Below, piece after piece: positions 1 through 8,251 of a DNA stretch of 64,000 bases. A program made the position numbers and the translations under genes. Within the stretch, counting starts at the first letter, position 1, and each line of letters begins with the position of its first letter. Under the pieces are notes generated by a model. That model was not told where the DNA came from. It saw nothing but the letters and a program-made list of their open reading frames with translations, and made no database searches. Source of the stretch: Streptomyces fradiae ATCC 10745 = DSM 40063 (GTDB lineage Bacteria; Actinomycetota; Actinomycetes; Streptomycetales; Streptomycetaceae). The stretch is taken from contig NZ_CP023696.1 of the NCBI RefSeq assembly GCF_008704425.1, forward strand, positions 496,001-560,000, read 5' to 3'.

Positions 1-250
1 GGGCGCCGCCCGTACCGGGGCCCCGCCTGCCGCCTTCCTCCGCACCGGCCGCCGGGCCGCCGGGCCCGCAGCGGCCTCCCCCGCCCGCCCGGCCGTCCCG
101 GCCGTCCTGGCCGTCCAGGTCCGCCGTCCGCCCGTTCCCGTACCGCTCCACCGCTGCCCCTCCCGCATGGCCGTTCTGGCGTTGCGGGGACGACGCTAGC
201 AGCCGCGGTCTAGACCAACGGAGGGGCAGGTGCGCCGCGCGGCCGCGCGC

Positions 251-1855
251 TCAGGAGCGGACCAGGAGCGAGCGGGGCGCCGTCCGCAGCGGGCCGTCCA
301 GCTCGGCCAGCAGCCGCTCCAGTCCGCGCAGGTGCGCCAGGGCCGGCGCTCCGTCCGGCGCCGTGGCCCGCGGGGCGCCGGGTACGGCCGCGCGGGCGCA
401 CGGCCCGGACGCCTCGGCCCCCGCCCCGGCCGTCTCGGCGCCCCGGGCGGCGCTCCCGAGCGACCCGGCCGCCTCCGGGCCCGCCCCCTCCAGGACCCGC
501 TCGCGGCCCCGCAGCAGGGCCTCCACGGCGGCCTCCACCCGCCAGCAGGCCGCCGCCAGCCGGGCGTCGCGGCCGGCGTCCGGGTCGGCCGCCACGACCG
601 TCAGCCCGCGCAGCTCGCGGGCGCAGTCGTCCAGCAGGGCGAGGACCTGGCGGGCGCGGGCCTTGCGGTCCCGGAACGGGCTCAGCGGGTGGACCAGCGG
701 CGCCAGCGCCATCCGTACGCGTCCCAGCAGCACCTCCAGTTCGGCGGCGTGCGGGGCCGGGTCCGCGGTGGGCGAACCGGCCAGCCGCTCCGCGGCCTCG
801 GCGGTGCAGCGGCGCACGGCGAGCAGGGCGCGCTGGATCCAGGCGTCGTTGGTCGCGTGCGTGGTCACCGGCAGCACGAAGGTGACCGCCAGCGCGGCGA
901 ACAGCGCGCCGACGCCCGTCTCGGCGGCCCGCAGGACCAGCAGCCCCGGCGTCAGGACACCGAGGAGCCCGTACAGCAGTCCCGCCATCACCGTCACCGC
1001 CAGCATCATCCAGCTGTACGAGACGGGCGCCGTGTAGAAGATCCCGAAGACGCAGACCGCGACGAGGACGGCGGTCGGGCCGGGCGCGCCGTGCAGCGGG
1101 AGCGCCAGCACGAGGCCGGCGAGGATGCCGAGGACGGTGCCCAGGACGCGCCGGAAGCCGCGGACGAGGGTCTCGCCGCGCGACGCGGTGTTCACGAAGA
1201 TCCACCAGGCGGTGCCCACGGCCCAGTACCAGCGCTCCTCCGACAGCAGCTGACCGACCGCCAGGGCGAAGGCGCAGGCCGCGGTGGTCTGGAAGGCCTG
1301 CCGGGTGGTGGGCCTGGCCAGGCCGCGGCCGGGCAGCGGCGCGGGCACGGCGGCCGGCGGGGTGCGCCGTTCGATGGGCCACACGACGAAGCGGACGGCG
1401 CCCGCGGCGGCCAGGGCGACGCCGACGGCGAGGTACAGCTCGGGCAGGTCCGCCGGGGCGGCGTGCAGGAACTGCACCACGAAGAACTGCATGAACGCGA
1501 AGATCCCGAGCGCGTGGCCGCGCGGCCCCCAGCGGCGGGCGTAGACCCCGCAGAAGACGACCGCGAGGAAGGCGGCGTCCCGGCCGAGGGGGACGTCCTG
1601 CAGGGTGGTGGCGAGGGTGAGGACCGGCAGGCCGGCGGCGGGCAGGAGCGCGGTGGTGATCCGCTGGGCGCGCACCGTGGCGTCGGCGACCGTGAACAGC
1701 GCCAGCAGCGCGGCGAGCCCGCCGGTGATGGACGCGGTCAGGGACAGGCCGGCCAGTTCGGCGAGCGCGACGGCGAGCGCGATGCCGAGCACGGCCCGGC
1801 TCGCGTTCCGCAGCCTGAGGTGCCCCGGGTCCGGGGCCACGAAGATCCTCTTCAT
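251..1855 (-). CDS. FUSC family membrane protein (aromatic acid exporter-like)
   Basis: A 534-residue integral membrane protein with two blocks of hydrophobic helices: roughly residues 20-165, and 200-320, the latter matching the FUSC-like pattern (RWYWAVGTAWWIFVN, then a glycine-rich helical bundle). Each block is followed by a cytoplasmic, Ala/Arg/Glu-rich helical region. Relatives include the AaeB/YccS/fusaric acid resistance group, which export aromatic or weak acids; the substrate here cannot be read from sequence. The ATG start (MKRIFVAPDP) begins just before the first membrane block, as usual for the family. It appears monocistronic: about 410 bases without a gene lie upstream. Nothing recognisable was seen in bases 1-250 downstream of its stop. 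The family call is solid, the function general. Confidence 0.85.
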   Translation of the reverse strand: MKRIFVAPDPGHLRLRNASRAVLGIALAVALAELAGLSLTASITGGLAALLALFTVADATVRAQRITTALLPAAGLPVLTLATTLQDVPLGRDAAFLAVVFCGVYARRWGPRGHALGIFAFMQFFVVQFLHAAPADLPELYLAVGVALAAAGAVRFVVWPIERRTPPAAVPAPLPGRGLARPTTRQAFQTTAACAFALAVGQLLSEERWYWAVGTAWWIFVNTASRGETLVRGFRRVLGTVLGILAGLVLALPLHGAPGPTAVLVAVCVFGIFYTAPVSYSWMMLAVTVMAGLLYGLLGVLTPGLLVLRAAETGVGALFAALAVTFVLPVTTHATNDAWIQRALLAVRRCTAEAAERLAGSPTADPAPHAAELEVLLGRVRMALAPLVHPLSPFRDRKARARQVLALLDDCARELRGLTVVAADPDAGRDARLAAACWRVEAAVEALLRGRERVLEGAGPEAAGSLGSAARGAETAGAGAEASGPCARAAVPGAPRATAPDGAPALAHLRGLERLLAELDGPLRTAPRSLLVRS

Positions 1856-2266
1856 GACGGTGGTACCGCCCCCCTTGTCTTGCTCTCGCCGGCCGCGGAG
1901 GTGCCCGGGGGTGGTGGGCGTGTGCCGCGGGCACGACGAAGGCGCCGCGGTCCGGATCCGGCCTCGTCGCCGTCCGGCGCTGCGCGGCGCCGCTGATACG
2001 TGGATGGGACAAGGAAAGCATCCCGGTGGGGGTGGCTCAAATCGTGACCGTGCGACTGGTCCGATGGCCCAGTCGTACGGGACTTCCCTCGGCCACCGGG
2101 GGGCCAGTGGACCAGATCGTCCGGAACCGGTCCCTCCCCTTCGCCGTCCGGTCCCCGGACCGCCCGGGTCGGCGACCGGCCCCGCCGGCGCGGGAGGACC
2201 GGCGGCCGCGAGTCCGGGCGGGCACGCGGCCCGGGGGCCGGCGGCGGGAAGGCCCGGCGCCCCGCG
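1856..2266. other. Intergenic region with inverted repeats upstream of the FUSC gene
   Basis: About 410 bases between the FUSC start and the end of the enolase-family gene, with no convincing coding sequence. It holds an inverted repeat, CGACTGG at 2053-2059 and CCAGTCG at 2069-2075 (9-base spacer). A second pairing is CTGGTCC at 2056-2062 with GGACCAG at 2109-2115. It is probably the FUSC control region; which regulator binds is unknown. Confidence 0.4.
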
Positions 2267-3388
2267 TCACCGGCCGCCCGGCACCCCGCGTACGGCGTCG
2301 CCGGGCAGTTCCGCCAGCCGGTGCCCGAGGCCGGGGGCGTCCGGCAGGGCGACCACACCGGTGTCCCGTGCGCCCGCGAAGGCGGCGGGGGCGAGCGGCT
2401 CGGCCTCGACCAGCAGCGGGCCGACGAGGTCGGCGGGCACGGTGGCGTGCGGCAGCGCCGCGGCGAGGTGGGCCGCCGCCAGGGTGGCGACCCCCAGCTC
2501 CGGCATGGTGCCGATCTTCACCACGAGGCCGGCGGCCTCCGCCAGGGCCGCGACCTGCCGCGCCGGGTGCAGCCCGCCCACCTTCAGGATCTTGATGTTG
2601 AGCACGTCGGCGGCGCCGCGCCGCACGATCTCCAGGGCGTCGTGGAGGGACTGCAGCGACTCGTCGGCCATCACCCGGGGCCCGCCGCGCCCGCGCAGCG
2701 CGGCCATGCCCGCGAGGTCCCACCGGGGCAGCGGCTGCTCGACGAGGTCCAGGCCCGCGTCGCCCAGGCGCGCCACGGTGCGGGCGGCGGTCGACGGGTC
2801 GTAGCCCTCGTTGGCGTCGAGCGACAGCTCGGTCCCCTCCGGTACGGCGGCGCGGACGGCCCGTACCAGCTCCACGTCCCGGTCCGGGTCCGCGCCGCCC
2901 TTGACCTTGACGTGGGTGAAGCCGCGGGCCGCGTACGCGGCGGCCTCCTCGGTCATCTCCCCCACCGTGCCGAGCCCGACGACCCAGGCGGTGGGCACCG
3001 CGTCCCGCACCCGCCCCCCGAGCAGCAGGTGGGCGGGCCAGCCCGCGGCGCGCCCGGCGAGGTCGTGGAGGGCCAGGTCGAGGGCGGCCTTGGCGAGGCG
3101 CTGGCCCCGGATCGCCGCGTCCATGGCGGCATGTGCGCCCGCCAGGTCGCGGGGGTCGCGGCCCACGAGGGCGGGCGCGACGTGGCCGGTGAGCGCGGCG
3201 CGCAGCCCTTCCAGGGTCTCCCCCGTGTACGCGGTCATGGGCGAGGCCTCGCCGTAGCCGGTCGTGCCGTCGTCGGCGCGCACCTCGACGACGAGGGTGA
3301 CGAGGTCGGGGCTGGCCCCGCTGCTGATGGCGAAGGGGCGCCGGTAGGGGGCCCGGACGACCTGGCTGCGAATCGAGACGATCTTCAC
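2267..3388 (-). CDS. Enolase-superfamily enzyme (muconate lactonizing enzyme/dipeptide epimerase type)
   Basis: 373 residues, usual length for the MLE subgroup. The capping domain (residues 1-115) carries the 20s loop (PFAISSGAS). The barrel keeps all catalytic positions: KVK at 161-163, metal ligands D191 (LDAN), E217 (VEQPL) and D242 (ADES), and K266/K269 (NIKILKVGG) opposite. Such enzymes abstract a proton alpha to a carboxylate (racemases, epimerases, cycloisomerases, acid-sugar dehydratases). KxK plus a C-terminal lysine favours the MLE/dipeptide-epimerase subgroup over sugar-acid dehydratases. The start is GTG, six bases after GGAGGAG. It lies 40 bases downstream of the regulator gene, so it is probably co-transcribed with it and controlled by the operator at 4729-4748. 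The substrate is unknown. Confidence 0.85.
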   Translation of the reverse strand: MKIVSIRSQVVRAPYRRPFAISSGASPDLVTLVVEVRADDGTTGYGEASPMTAYTGETLEGLRAALTGHVAPALVGRDPRDLAGAHAAMDAAIRGQRLAKAALDLALHDLAGRAAGWPAHLLLGGRVRDAVPTAWVVGLGTVGEMTEEAAAYAARGFTHVKVKGGADPDRDVELVRAVRAAVPEGTELSLDANEGYDPSTAARTVARLGDAGLDLVEQPLPRWDLAGMAALRGRGGPRVMADESLQSLHDALEIVRRGAADVLNIKILKVGGLHPARQVAALAEAAGLVVKIGTMPELGVATLAAAHLAAALPHATVPADLVGPLLVEAEPLAPAAFAGARDTGVVALPDAPGLGHRLAELPGDAVRGVPGGR

Positions 3389-3428
3389 TCGGCTCCTCCT
3401 GGACGCGGCCCCGCCGTCGGCGTCGGGC

Positions 3429-4661
3429 CTAGAGACGTACGCGGTAGACGATCGGCGGCCGGCCGGTGCGGCCCTCCTGGAGGCTGCCGAGGGGGACGGC
3501 GACCCCGGCGCGCTCCAGGCGCTTGAGGATGCGGCGGGCGGTGCGCTGCTGGACGGCCAGGTGCTCGGCGACGCGGTGGGCGGTGACGCCGGCCTCGTCC
3601 TGCGCCGCGACCAGCTCCCGCAGCCGCTCCACCGTCCGCGGGTCGAGCCCGGCGCGGCGGGCGAGCAGTCCGGCGCCGTCCGGCCCGGCGGCGGGCCGCG
3701 GGGCGCCCCCGGTGCCGTGGGCGATGACGATGTCGGTGTCGTCCTTCAGGGAGACGACGCCCGCGACCGGCCCGACCGCGCGGGCCCGGTTGACGGCCCG
3801 CCGGGCCAGGACCTCCGCCTCGGCGGCGGTGCGGCCGAGGCCGAAGCCGACGTGGGCGGTGCCGTGCCGGGCGGCGAGCCCGTCGAGGAACGGCAGGCGG
3901 GTGTAGTGGTCGGTGGCCTGCTCCAGCGCGCCGCGCGTGGTCACCGCGAGGCGGCTGCCGTCCGGGAGCCCGGCGAGACTGCCGCCGAGGACGGCGAGGT
4001 CCGCGGCGAGCTCCTCGTCGGCGGCGGGCAGGTCGACGATGCCGAGGGCGATCTGGGCGTCGCCGCTGTGGGCGCCGGCGGTGGCGAGGACGAGGGCCCG
4101 CAGGGTCGCCCGTATGGAGTGGCGGGACGGGGCGAGCCGGACGGCGGGGACGCGGTGCTCCAGCTGGTGGTAGGCGGAGCCCAGACAGGTGAGCGCGGCG
4201 GTGGCGCCGTGCCGCTCGTGCGCGTCGAGGTGGAAGTCGACCAGGTCGCGGGAGGTGAGGCCGGGCCGGTGGGGCAGCACGCGGACGTGCTCGGTGGGCA
4301 GCCGGGCCTCGGTGAGGGTCTCCGCCACCTCGGCGCGGCCGATGGTGTCGATGGAGACGCGGGAGACGTCGTGGCCGAGCCTGAGCAGCTCCACGAGCGC
4401 CCGCAGCAGGGTGGCGCCGCTGTACGGGACGTACATGGCGGGCCGGTCGAGCAGGCCGGCGTCGGCGGCGAGGGTGTGGGGGACGACCCCGGTGAACAGC
4501 AGCGCGTCCACGTGGGGGCCCGCCGCGCGGACGACGTCGGGCGTCTCGTCCTCGTGCCGGTAGGGCAGGGCGCGCAGCCGGGCGCCCCCGGTGTCGCCGC
4601 CGACGGCGAGCACCTTGTCCACCAGGTCCTCGGGACCTGTCACGCCGACCGTGAGGGCCAT
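3429..4661 (-). CDS. Winged-helix transcriptional regulator with GGDEF-like middle domain
   Basis: 410 residues. Residues 1-190 form an alpha/beta region (LLFTGVVPHTLAAD, YVPYSGATLLRALVELL) that looks like an effector-binding domain. Residues 205-315 (ALGIVDL, then VGFGLGRTAAEAEVLARRAV, then VVSLKDDTDIVI) resemble the degenerate cyclase/GGDEF-like domain of regulators such as CdaR, without a catalytic GGDEF signature. Residues 340-410 are a winged helix (VTAHRVAEHLAVQQRTARRI, then a TGRPPIVYRV wing). The start used is the ATG at MALTVG; a longer reading frame upstream is low-complexity Arg/Pro. It shares a divergent control region with the DegT gene, over a CGG-N6-CCG palindrome found at all four control regions of this locus, so it is the leading candidate for the local regulator. 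That link is inference from position. Confidence 0.75.
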   Translation of the reverse strand: MALTVGVTGPEDLVDKVLAVGGDTGGARLRALPYRHEDETPDVVRAAGPHVDALLFTGVVPHTLAADAGLLDRPAMYVPYSGATLLRALVELLRLGHDVSRVSIDTIGRAEVAETLTEARLPTEHVRVLPHRPGLTSRDLVDFHLDAHERHGATAALTCLGSAYHQLEHRVPAVRLAPSRHSIRATLRALVLATAGAHSGDAQIALGIVDLPAADEELAADLAVLGGSLAGLPDGSRLAVTTRGALEQATDHYTRLPFLDGLAARHGTAHVGFGLGRTAAEAEVLARRAVNRARAVGPVAGVVSLKDDTDIVIAHGTGGAPRPAAGPDGAGLLARRAGLDPRTVERLRELVAAQDEAGVTAHRVAEHLAVQQRTARRILKRLERAGVAVPLGSLQEGRTGRPPIVYRVRL

Positions 4662-4703
4662 CGGCCGGTCTCCGTTCGTCCGGGGCGGCGTCCGCGGGGC
4701 CGG

Positions 4704-4732
4704 TTGACGCCGGTCCACCGGCGCCCTAGTTT
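4704..4732 (+). promoter_or_regulatory. Promoter of the DegT-type gene
   Basis: TTGACG at 4704-4709, a 17-base spacer, then TAGTTT at 4727-4732. The -10 box runs directly into the CGG-N6-CCG operator, an arrangement that fits repression. Confidence 0.6.
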
Positions 4733-4748
4733 CGGCCCAGGCCGTAAC
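4729..4748. promoter_or_regulatory. Operator site A (CGG-N6-CCG palindrome)
   Basis: Half-sites GTTTCGG and CCGTAAC around six bases, in the divergent gap between the regulator and the DegT-type gene. The same palindrome recurs at 7110-7131, 11308-11329 and 13501-13522, always in a control region of this locus. Confidence 0.7.
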
Positions 4749-4777
4749 CGCGTGTCTGGCGGAAGGATAGTAGCCCG

Positions 4778-5914
4778 ATGCCCGAACGGGAAATCCCCCT
4801 GCCGACCGTGCTGGAGCCGGCCGGCAGGACGCTCGGCGAGGAGGAGCGCGCGGCGGTGCTGCGGGTCCTCGACTCCGGGGTGCTGTGCAGCGCGTTCGGC
4901 GGCGAGGCGCGCGCGCTGGAGGCGGAGATGGCGCGGCTGTACGGCCGCCCGCACGCGGTGGCGTGCTCGTCCGGTACGGCGGCGCTACACCTGGCGGTCG
5001 CGGCGTGCGGGGTCGGGCCGGGCGACGAGGTGGTGACGACGCCGATCTCCGACTTCGGCACGGTGGCACCGGTACTGGCGCAGGGGGCGCGGCCGGTGTT
5101 CGCGGACGTGCGCGCCGGGGACGGCAACCTGGACCCGGAGGCCGTGGCCGCCGCGATCACCCCGCGGACGCGGGCGGTCGTCGCCGTGCACCTGTTCGGC
5201 GGAGCGGCGGACGCGGCGCGGCTGCGGGAGGTGTGCGACCGGCACGGGCTGCCGCTGGTCGAGGACTGCGCGCAGGCGTGGCTGGGCGAGGACGCCTCGG
5301 GGCGGCGGCTCGGCACGGTGGGCGACATCGCCTGCTTCAGCCTGCAGCAGTTCAAGCACGTCACGGCGGGCGACGGCGGTCTGGCCGTCGCGGACGACCC
5401 GGAGCTGGCCCGGCGGATGCGGCTGTTCATGGACAAGGGCTGGGACCGCTCCGAGGGCCGGATCCACCGCGAGATGGGCCTCAACTACCGCATGCCGGAG
5501 CTGGTCGCGGCGGTGGCGCGGGCACAGCTCGCCAAGGTCGAGGGGGTCGTGCGGGCCCGGCGCGCGTCGGCGGCGCTGCTGCTCGCCGCGCTGGACGGCC
5601 TGGACGGGGTGGCGCTCGCCGGGGACCCGGCCGGGCACGCGTGGTGGATGTTCCCGCTGCTCGTCGGGGAGAACGGGCGCTGGGCCCGCGAGCTGGCGGC
5701 CGAGGGCGTCCCGGCGCTGCCCGGCTACCTGGAGCGGCCCCTGTACGCCAATCCGGCGGTGCCCGGCGGCCGTGCGGGGCTGTGCCCGCGCGCGGAGGAG
5801 CTGATCGGCCGGACGCTGCTGGCGCTGCCGTGGAACGAGGCGTACGGGGAGGAGCACGTCGACCGGATCGCGGGCGCCCTGCGCCGCGCCCACCGGCGCG
5901 CGGCGGCCGGCTGA
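4778..5914 (+). CDS. DegT/DnrJ/EryC1/StrS family PLP-dependent aminotransferase
   Basis: 378 residues, full length for the family of PLP enzymes that aminate keto-sugars or cyclitols. Visible motifs: cofactor phosphate contact SSGTAAL (about 64-70), VEDCAQA with D163 pairing to the PLP nitrogen, and CFSLQQFKHVTAGDGG with the Schiff-base lysine at about K193. NYRMPEL later in the chain is also typical. ATG follows GGAAGGA by about 11 bases. It is transcribed away from the regulator, under operator A. In antibiotic clusters such proteins make amino-sugars or AHBA, but no biosynthetic enzymes flank it; the neighbours (importer, aldolase, oxidoreductase) suggest it removes or transfers an amino group during catabolism. 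That role is inference. Confidence 0.88.
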   Translation: MPEREIPLPTVLEPAGRTLGEEERAAVLRVLDSGVLCSAFGGEARALEAEMARLYGRPHAVACSSGTAALHLAVAACGVGPGDEVVTTPISDFGTVAPVLAQGARPVFADVRAGDGNLDPEAVAAAITPRTRAVVAVHLFGGAADAARLREVCDRHGLPLVEDCAQAWLGEDASGRRLGTVGDIACFSLQQFKHVTAGDGGLAVADDPELARRMRLFMDKGWDRSEGRIHREMGLNYRMPELVAAVARAQLAKVEGVVRARRASAALLLAALDGLDGVALAGDPAGHAWWMFPLLVGENGRWARELAAEGVPALPGYLERPLYANPAVPGGRAGLCPRAEELIGRTLLALPWNEAYGEEHVDRIAGALRRAHRRAAAG

Positions 5915-5915
5915 T

Positions 5916-6010
5916 CCCGGCGGCGACCGCCGCCGTCCAGGCGTCCGGGACGGCGCCGACGCGCCCCGCGCGGGCGGCGGCGGTGCCCACCGGGGCCGTG
6001 CCGGCCCCCG
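5916..6010 (-). pseudogene. Decayed duplicate of part of the DapA-like gene
   Basis: Reading the minus strand here gives a stretch matching an internal part of the neighbouring DapA-like protein. VGTAAARAGRVGAVPDAW corresponds to VGIAAARAGLTGAVLDAW, encoded around 6288-6370. DNA identity is also high (shared blocks such as GCCGTCCAGGCGTCC). It lies just after the stop of the full gene, same strand, with no start of its own and no rest of the protein. It is best read as the remnant of a tandem duplication. Confidence 0.65.
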
Positions 6011-6047
6011 TCCGGCCACCGGGCCGCGGGCCTCCGCCGCCGGGGAC

Positions 6048-7025
6048 TCAGGCGGCGGCGCCGTCCTCCTTGGCGAGCCGTTCCAGGCAGGCGACGACGG
6101 CGCGCCGCTCGGCGTCGGGCAGCGGCGGCCCGTACGGGTCGAAGGCGGCCTCCTCGGGGATGGCGCCCTCCCACACCGCGGCCCACAGCATCCGCTGCAC
6201 GTATCCCTCGATGGGCGCGAGGAACGTGGCCTCGGCGAACCGGTCGAGCCGCCCCGACGCCCGCAGGAACCCGGCGGCGTCCCCGGCCGTCCAGGCGTCC
6301 AGCACGGCGCCGGTGAGCCCCGCGCGGGCGGCGGCGATGCCCACCAGGGCCGTGTCGGCGCCCCACATCAGCGACGGGCCGAACATCCGGTCCTCGCCGG
6401 TGACCAGCAGCGCCCCGGTGCCCTCCGCCGCCCTGAGGGCGTCCTGGCAGTCCACCGCCCGGTCCAGGGTGGCGATCTTGATGCCGGCCGTCGAGGGCTG
6501 CTCCAGCAGCCGCCGGACCAGCCCCGGCGCGTACGGGTAGCCGCCCGCCTCGCCGTGCAGGAGGAAGCCCAGCACGGGCAGTCCGCTCGCCTCGGCGACC
6601 CGCTCGTGGAGCCGCGCCGCCCGCTCCTCGCCGTCGGGCAGCGCGTGGTGGCGGGCCACCGGGTAGACCATCACGGCGTCGGCGCCCAGCTCCGCGGCGC
6701 GCGCCGCCATGGCCACCGCCGCGTCCTCGGCCTCGTCGAGCGGCGCGCCGCGCAGCGCGCGCGGCACGCCCGCCCCGGCGACGACCGGCAGGTCCACGGC
6801 GTCCCGCCACACCTCCAGCACGCGCCGCCGGTCGGCCTCGGCCAGGTGCAGCCCGCGCCCCGTGTGCGCCCACACGGCGACGCCGCCGATCCGCTCGGCG
6901 ACCATCCGTTCGGCGTACCGGCGCAGCGCCGCGAAGTCGACGGCTCCGGAGGCGTCCATGGGGGTCAGCACGGCGGGCAGGACGGTGCCGCGCAGCCGCC
7001 CGGCGAGTTCCTCGGTAGCGGACAT
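6048..7025 (-). CDS. Dihydrodipicolinate synthase (DapA) family protein, divergent active site
   Basis: 325 residues, a TIM-barrel class I aldolase/lyase of the DHDPS/NAL superfamily, which joins or splits pyruvate-type keto acids through a Schiff base. The lysine is present (GIKIA, K183). Two other hallmarks are altered: the usual GTTGE loop reads HTGRG (about 54-58), and the YN(V/I)P motif bearing the catalytic tyrosine reads FLLHGEAGG (about 154-162). It is therefore unlikely to be a true DHDPS and may act on a different keto acid. The start is the ATG at MSATEE; the larger frame around it is a shadow. It is divergent from the oxidoreductase gene over operator B. The family is sure, the reaction unknown. 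Confidence 0.83.
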   Translation of the reverse strand: MSATEELAGRLRGTVLPAVLTPMDASGAVDFAALRRYAERMVAERIGGVAVWAHTGRGLHLAEADRRRVLEVWRDAVDLPVVAGAGVPRALRGAPLDEAEDAAVAMAARAAELGADAVMVYPVARHHALPDGEERAARLHERVAEASGLPVLGFLLHGEAGGYPYAPGLVRRLLEQPSTAGIKIATLDRAVDCQDALRAAEGTGALLVTGEDRMFGPSLMWGADTALVGIAAARAGLTGAVLDAWTAGDAAGFLRASGRLDRFAEATFLAPIEGYVQRMLWAAVWEGAIPEEAAFDPYGPPLPDAERRAVVACLERLAKEDGAAA

Positions 7026-7109
7026 GTACGACTCCCTGTAGGACGGTGGTGTCTGACGGTCTGTCGTCCGGTCTCGCGGTCTGTCGCCCCGGCGCGCGTT
7101 CACGCTAGC

Positions 7110-7131
7110 CTTTGCGGCCCGGACCGTAAAG
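7110..7131. promoter_or_regulatory. Operator site B (CGG-N6-CCG palindrome)
   Basis: Half-sites CTTTGCGG and CCGTAAAG around six bases, the most symmetrical of the four copies. It sits between the divergent DapA-like and LLM oxidoreductase genes. The promoters are less obvious here than at the other sites. Confidence 0.7.
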
Positions 7132-7160
7132 CAAGGCCGCGAGGGGAAGGAAGCGGTGCC

Positions 7161-8147
7161 ATGCGCCTGGGCCTCTACGTCAACCTGTACGCCGACAAGG
7201 CGGACCGGCCGCGCCTCGCCGACGCGGTGGAGCAGGTGCGCCTCGCCGAGCAGGCGGGCTTCGCGTGGGTGGTGCTCGGGGAGCGGCATCTGCACCGCCC
7301 CGGCTACCACGAGGCGGTGACGTCGCTGGCGTACCTGGCAGCGCACACGGAGCGGATCGGGCTGGCGACGGCGGGGCTGATCGCACCCGTGTACCACCCG
7401 GTGTGGCTCGCGGAGACGCTCGCCCACGTCGACGTGCTGTCGGGCGGCCGGCTGACGGCCGGTTTCGTCCTCGGCTACCGGCCGGAGGAGTTCACGCTGT
7501 ACGGCACGCACCCGCGCGAGCGGGTGGCCCGCTTCGAGGAGTGCCTGGAGCTGGTGACGCGGCTGTGGACCGAGGACGAGGTGAGCCACGAGGGCCGGTT
7601 CACCTCGCTGGACGGGGCGTTCCTGTCGCCGCGCCCGGTGCAGAGCCCGCGTCCGCGCCTGTGGAACGGCGGGCGGGTGCCGGCGGCGCTGGAGCGGACG
7701 GCGCGGATGTGCGACGGCTGGACGACCTCGTTCAACGAGCTGGACGCGGACCTGCCCGGCAAGATCGCCGAGTACCTCTCGTACCCGCGGGGCGCCGGCA
7801 GTCTCGGCGCGGAGGTCATCGTCTGCCGCGAGGGCTACTGCGCGCCCACCACGCAGGCGGCGCGGGCCGCGCTGGAGGAGCCGCTTCGCGGGCTGTACGA
7901 CGCGTACGGCGGCTGGAAGCGGACCTCGCAGGACGCCGCGCGGTACGCGCAGGAGTGGGACGACATCGCGGCCCGCTCGGTGATCGGCTCGCCCGGGGAG
8001 TGCGCCGACCGCCTCGGCCGCTACGCGGCGATGGGCGCCGACGGCGTGGTCCTGCGCGTCCAGCCGCCCGGCATGCCGCAGGCGGACGCGCTGCGCGCCA
8101 TCGAGGCGTACGGCACGGACGTGCTGCCGCGGCTGCGCGCCGCCTGA
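7161..8147 (+). CDS. LLM class flavin-dependent oxidoreductase
   Basis: 328 residues of the bacterial luciferase-like monooxygenase superfamily, TIM-barrel enzymes using FMN or F420 to oxidise aldehydes, amines, sulfonates or glycosides. Typical segments are visible: WVVLGERHLHRPGYHEAVTSLAYLAAHTERIGLATAGLI near the N terminus, VLSGGRLTAGFVLGY, then ERVARFEECLELVTRLW, and VIGSPGECADRL near the C terminus. The ATG at MRLGLY follows GGGGAAGGAAG. It is transcribed from operator B away from the DapA-like gene and ends convergently with the importer genes. Its presence suggests the imported compound is oxidised, but substrate and cofactor preference cannot be read from sequence. Confidence 0.87.
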   Translation: MRLGLYVNLYADKADRPRLADAVEQVRLAEQAGFAWVVLGERHLHRPGYHEAVTSLAYLAAHTERIGLATAGLIAPVYHPVWLAETLAHVDVLSGGRLTAGFVLGYRPEEFTLYGTHPRERVARFEECLELVTRLWTEDEVSHEGRFTSLDGAFLSPRPVQSPRPRLWNGGRVPAALERTARMCDGWTTSFNELDADLPGKIAEYLSYPRGAGSLGAEVIVCREGYCAPTTQAARAALEEPLRGLYDAYGGWKRTSQDAARYAQEWDDIAARSVIGSPGECADRLGRYAAMGADGVVLRVQPPGMPQADALRAIEAYGTDVLPRLRAA

Positions 8148-8199
8148 CCCCGGCGCGCGGGCCCGGTCCGCGGGCCGGGAGCCGGGGGCCGGGGCGTGG

Positions 8200-8251
8200 G
8201 GCCCGGTCGGGGCCGGGGGCCGGGGGCCCGGTCGGGGCCGGGGGCCGGGGG
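8200..8251. repeat. G-rich direct repeat between convergent genes
   Basis: Two nearly exact copies of a 25-27 base G/C-only unit beginning GGCCCGGTCGGGG, at 8200-8226 and 8225-8251. They fill the gap between the LLM gene and the permease stop. The G-runs could fold as a quadruplex or act as a transcription barrier. Confidence 0.55.

Noticed and set aside
230..1996. Long plus-strand frame over the FUSC gene
   Set aside because: Its composition is Arg/Gly/Gln-rich with no family features, whereas the opposite strand gives a clear membrane protein.
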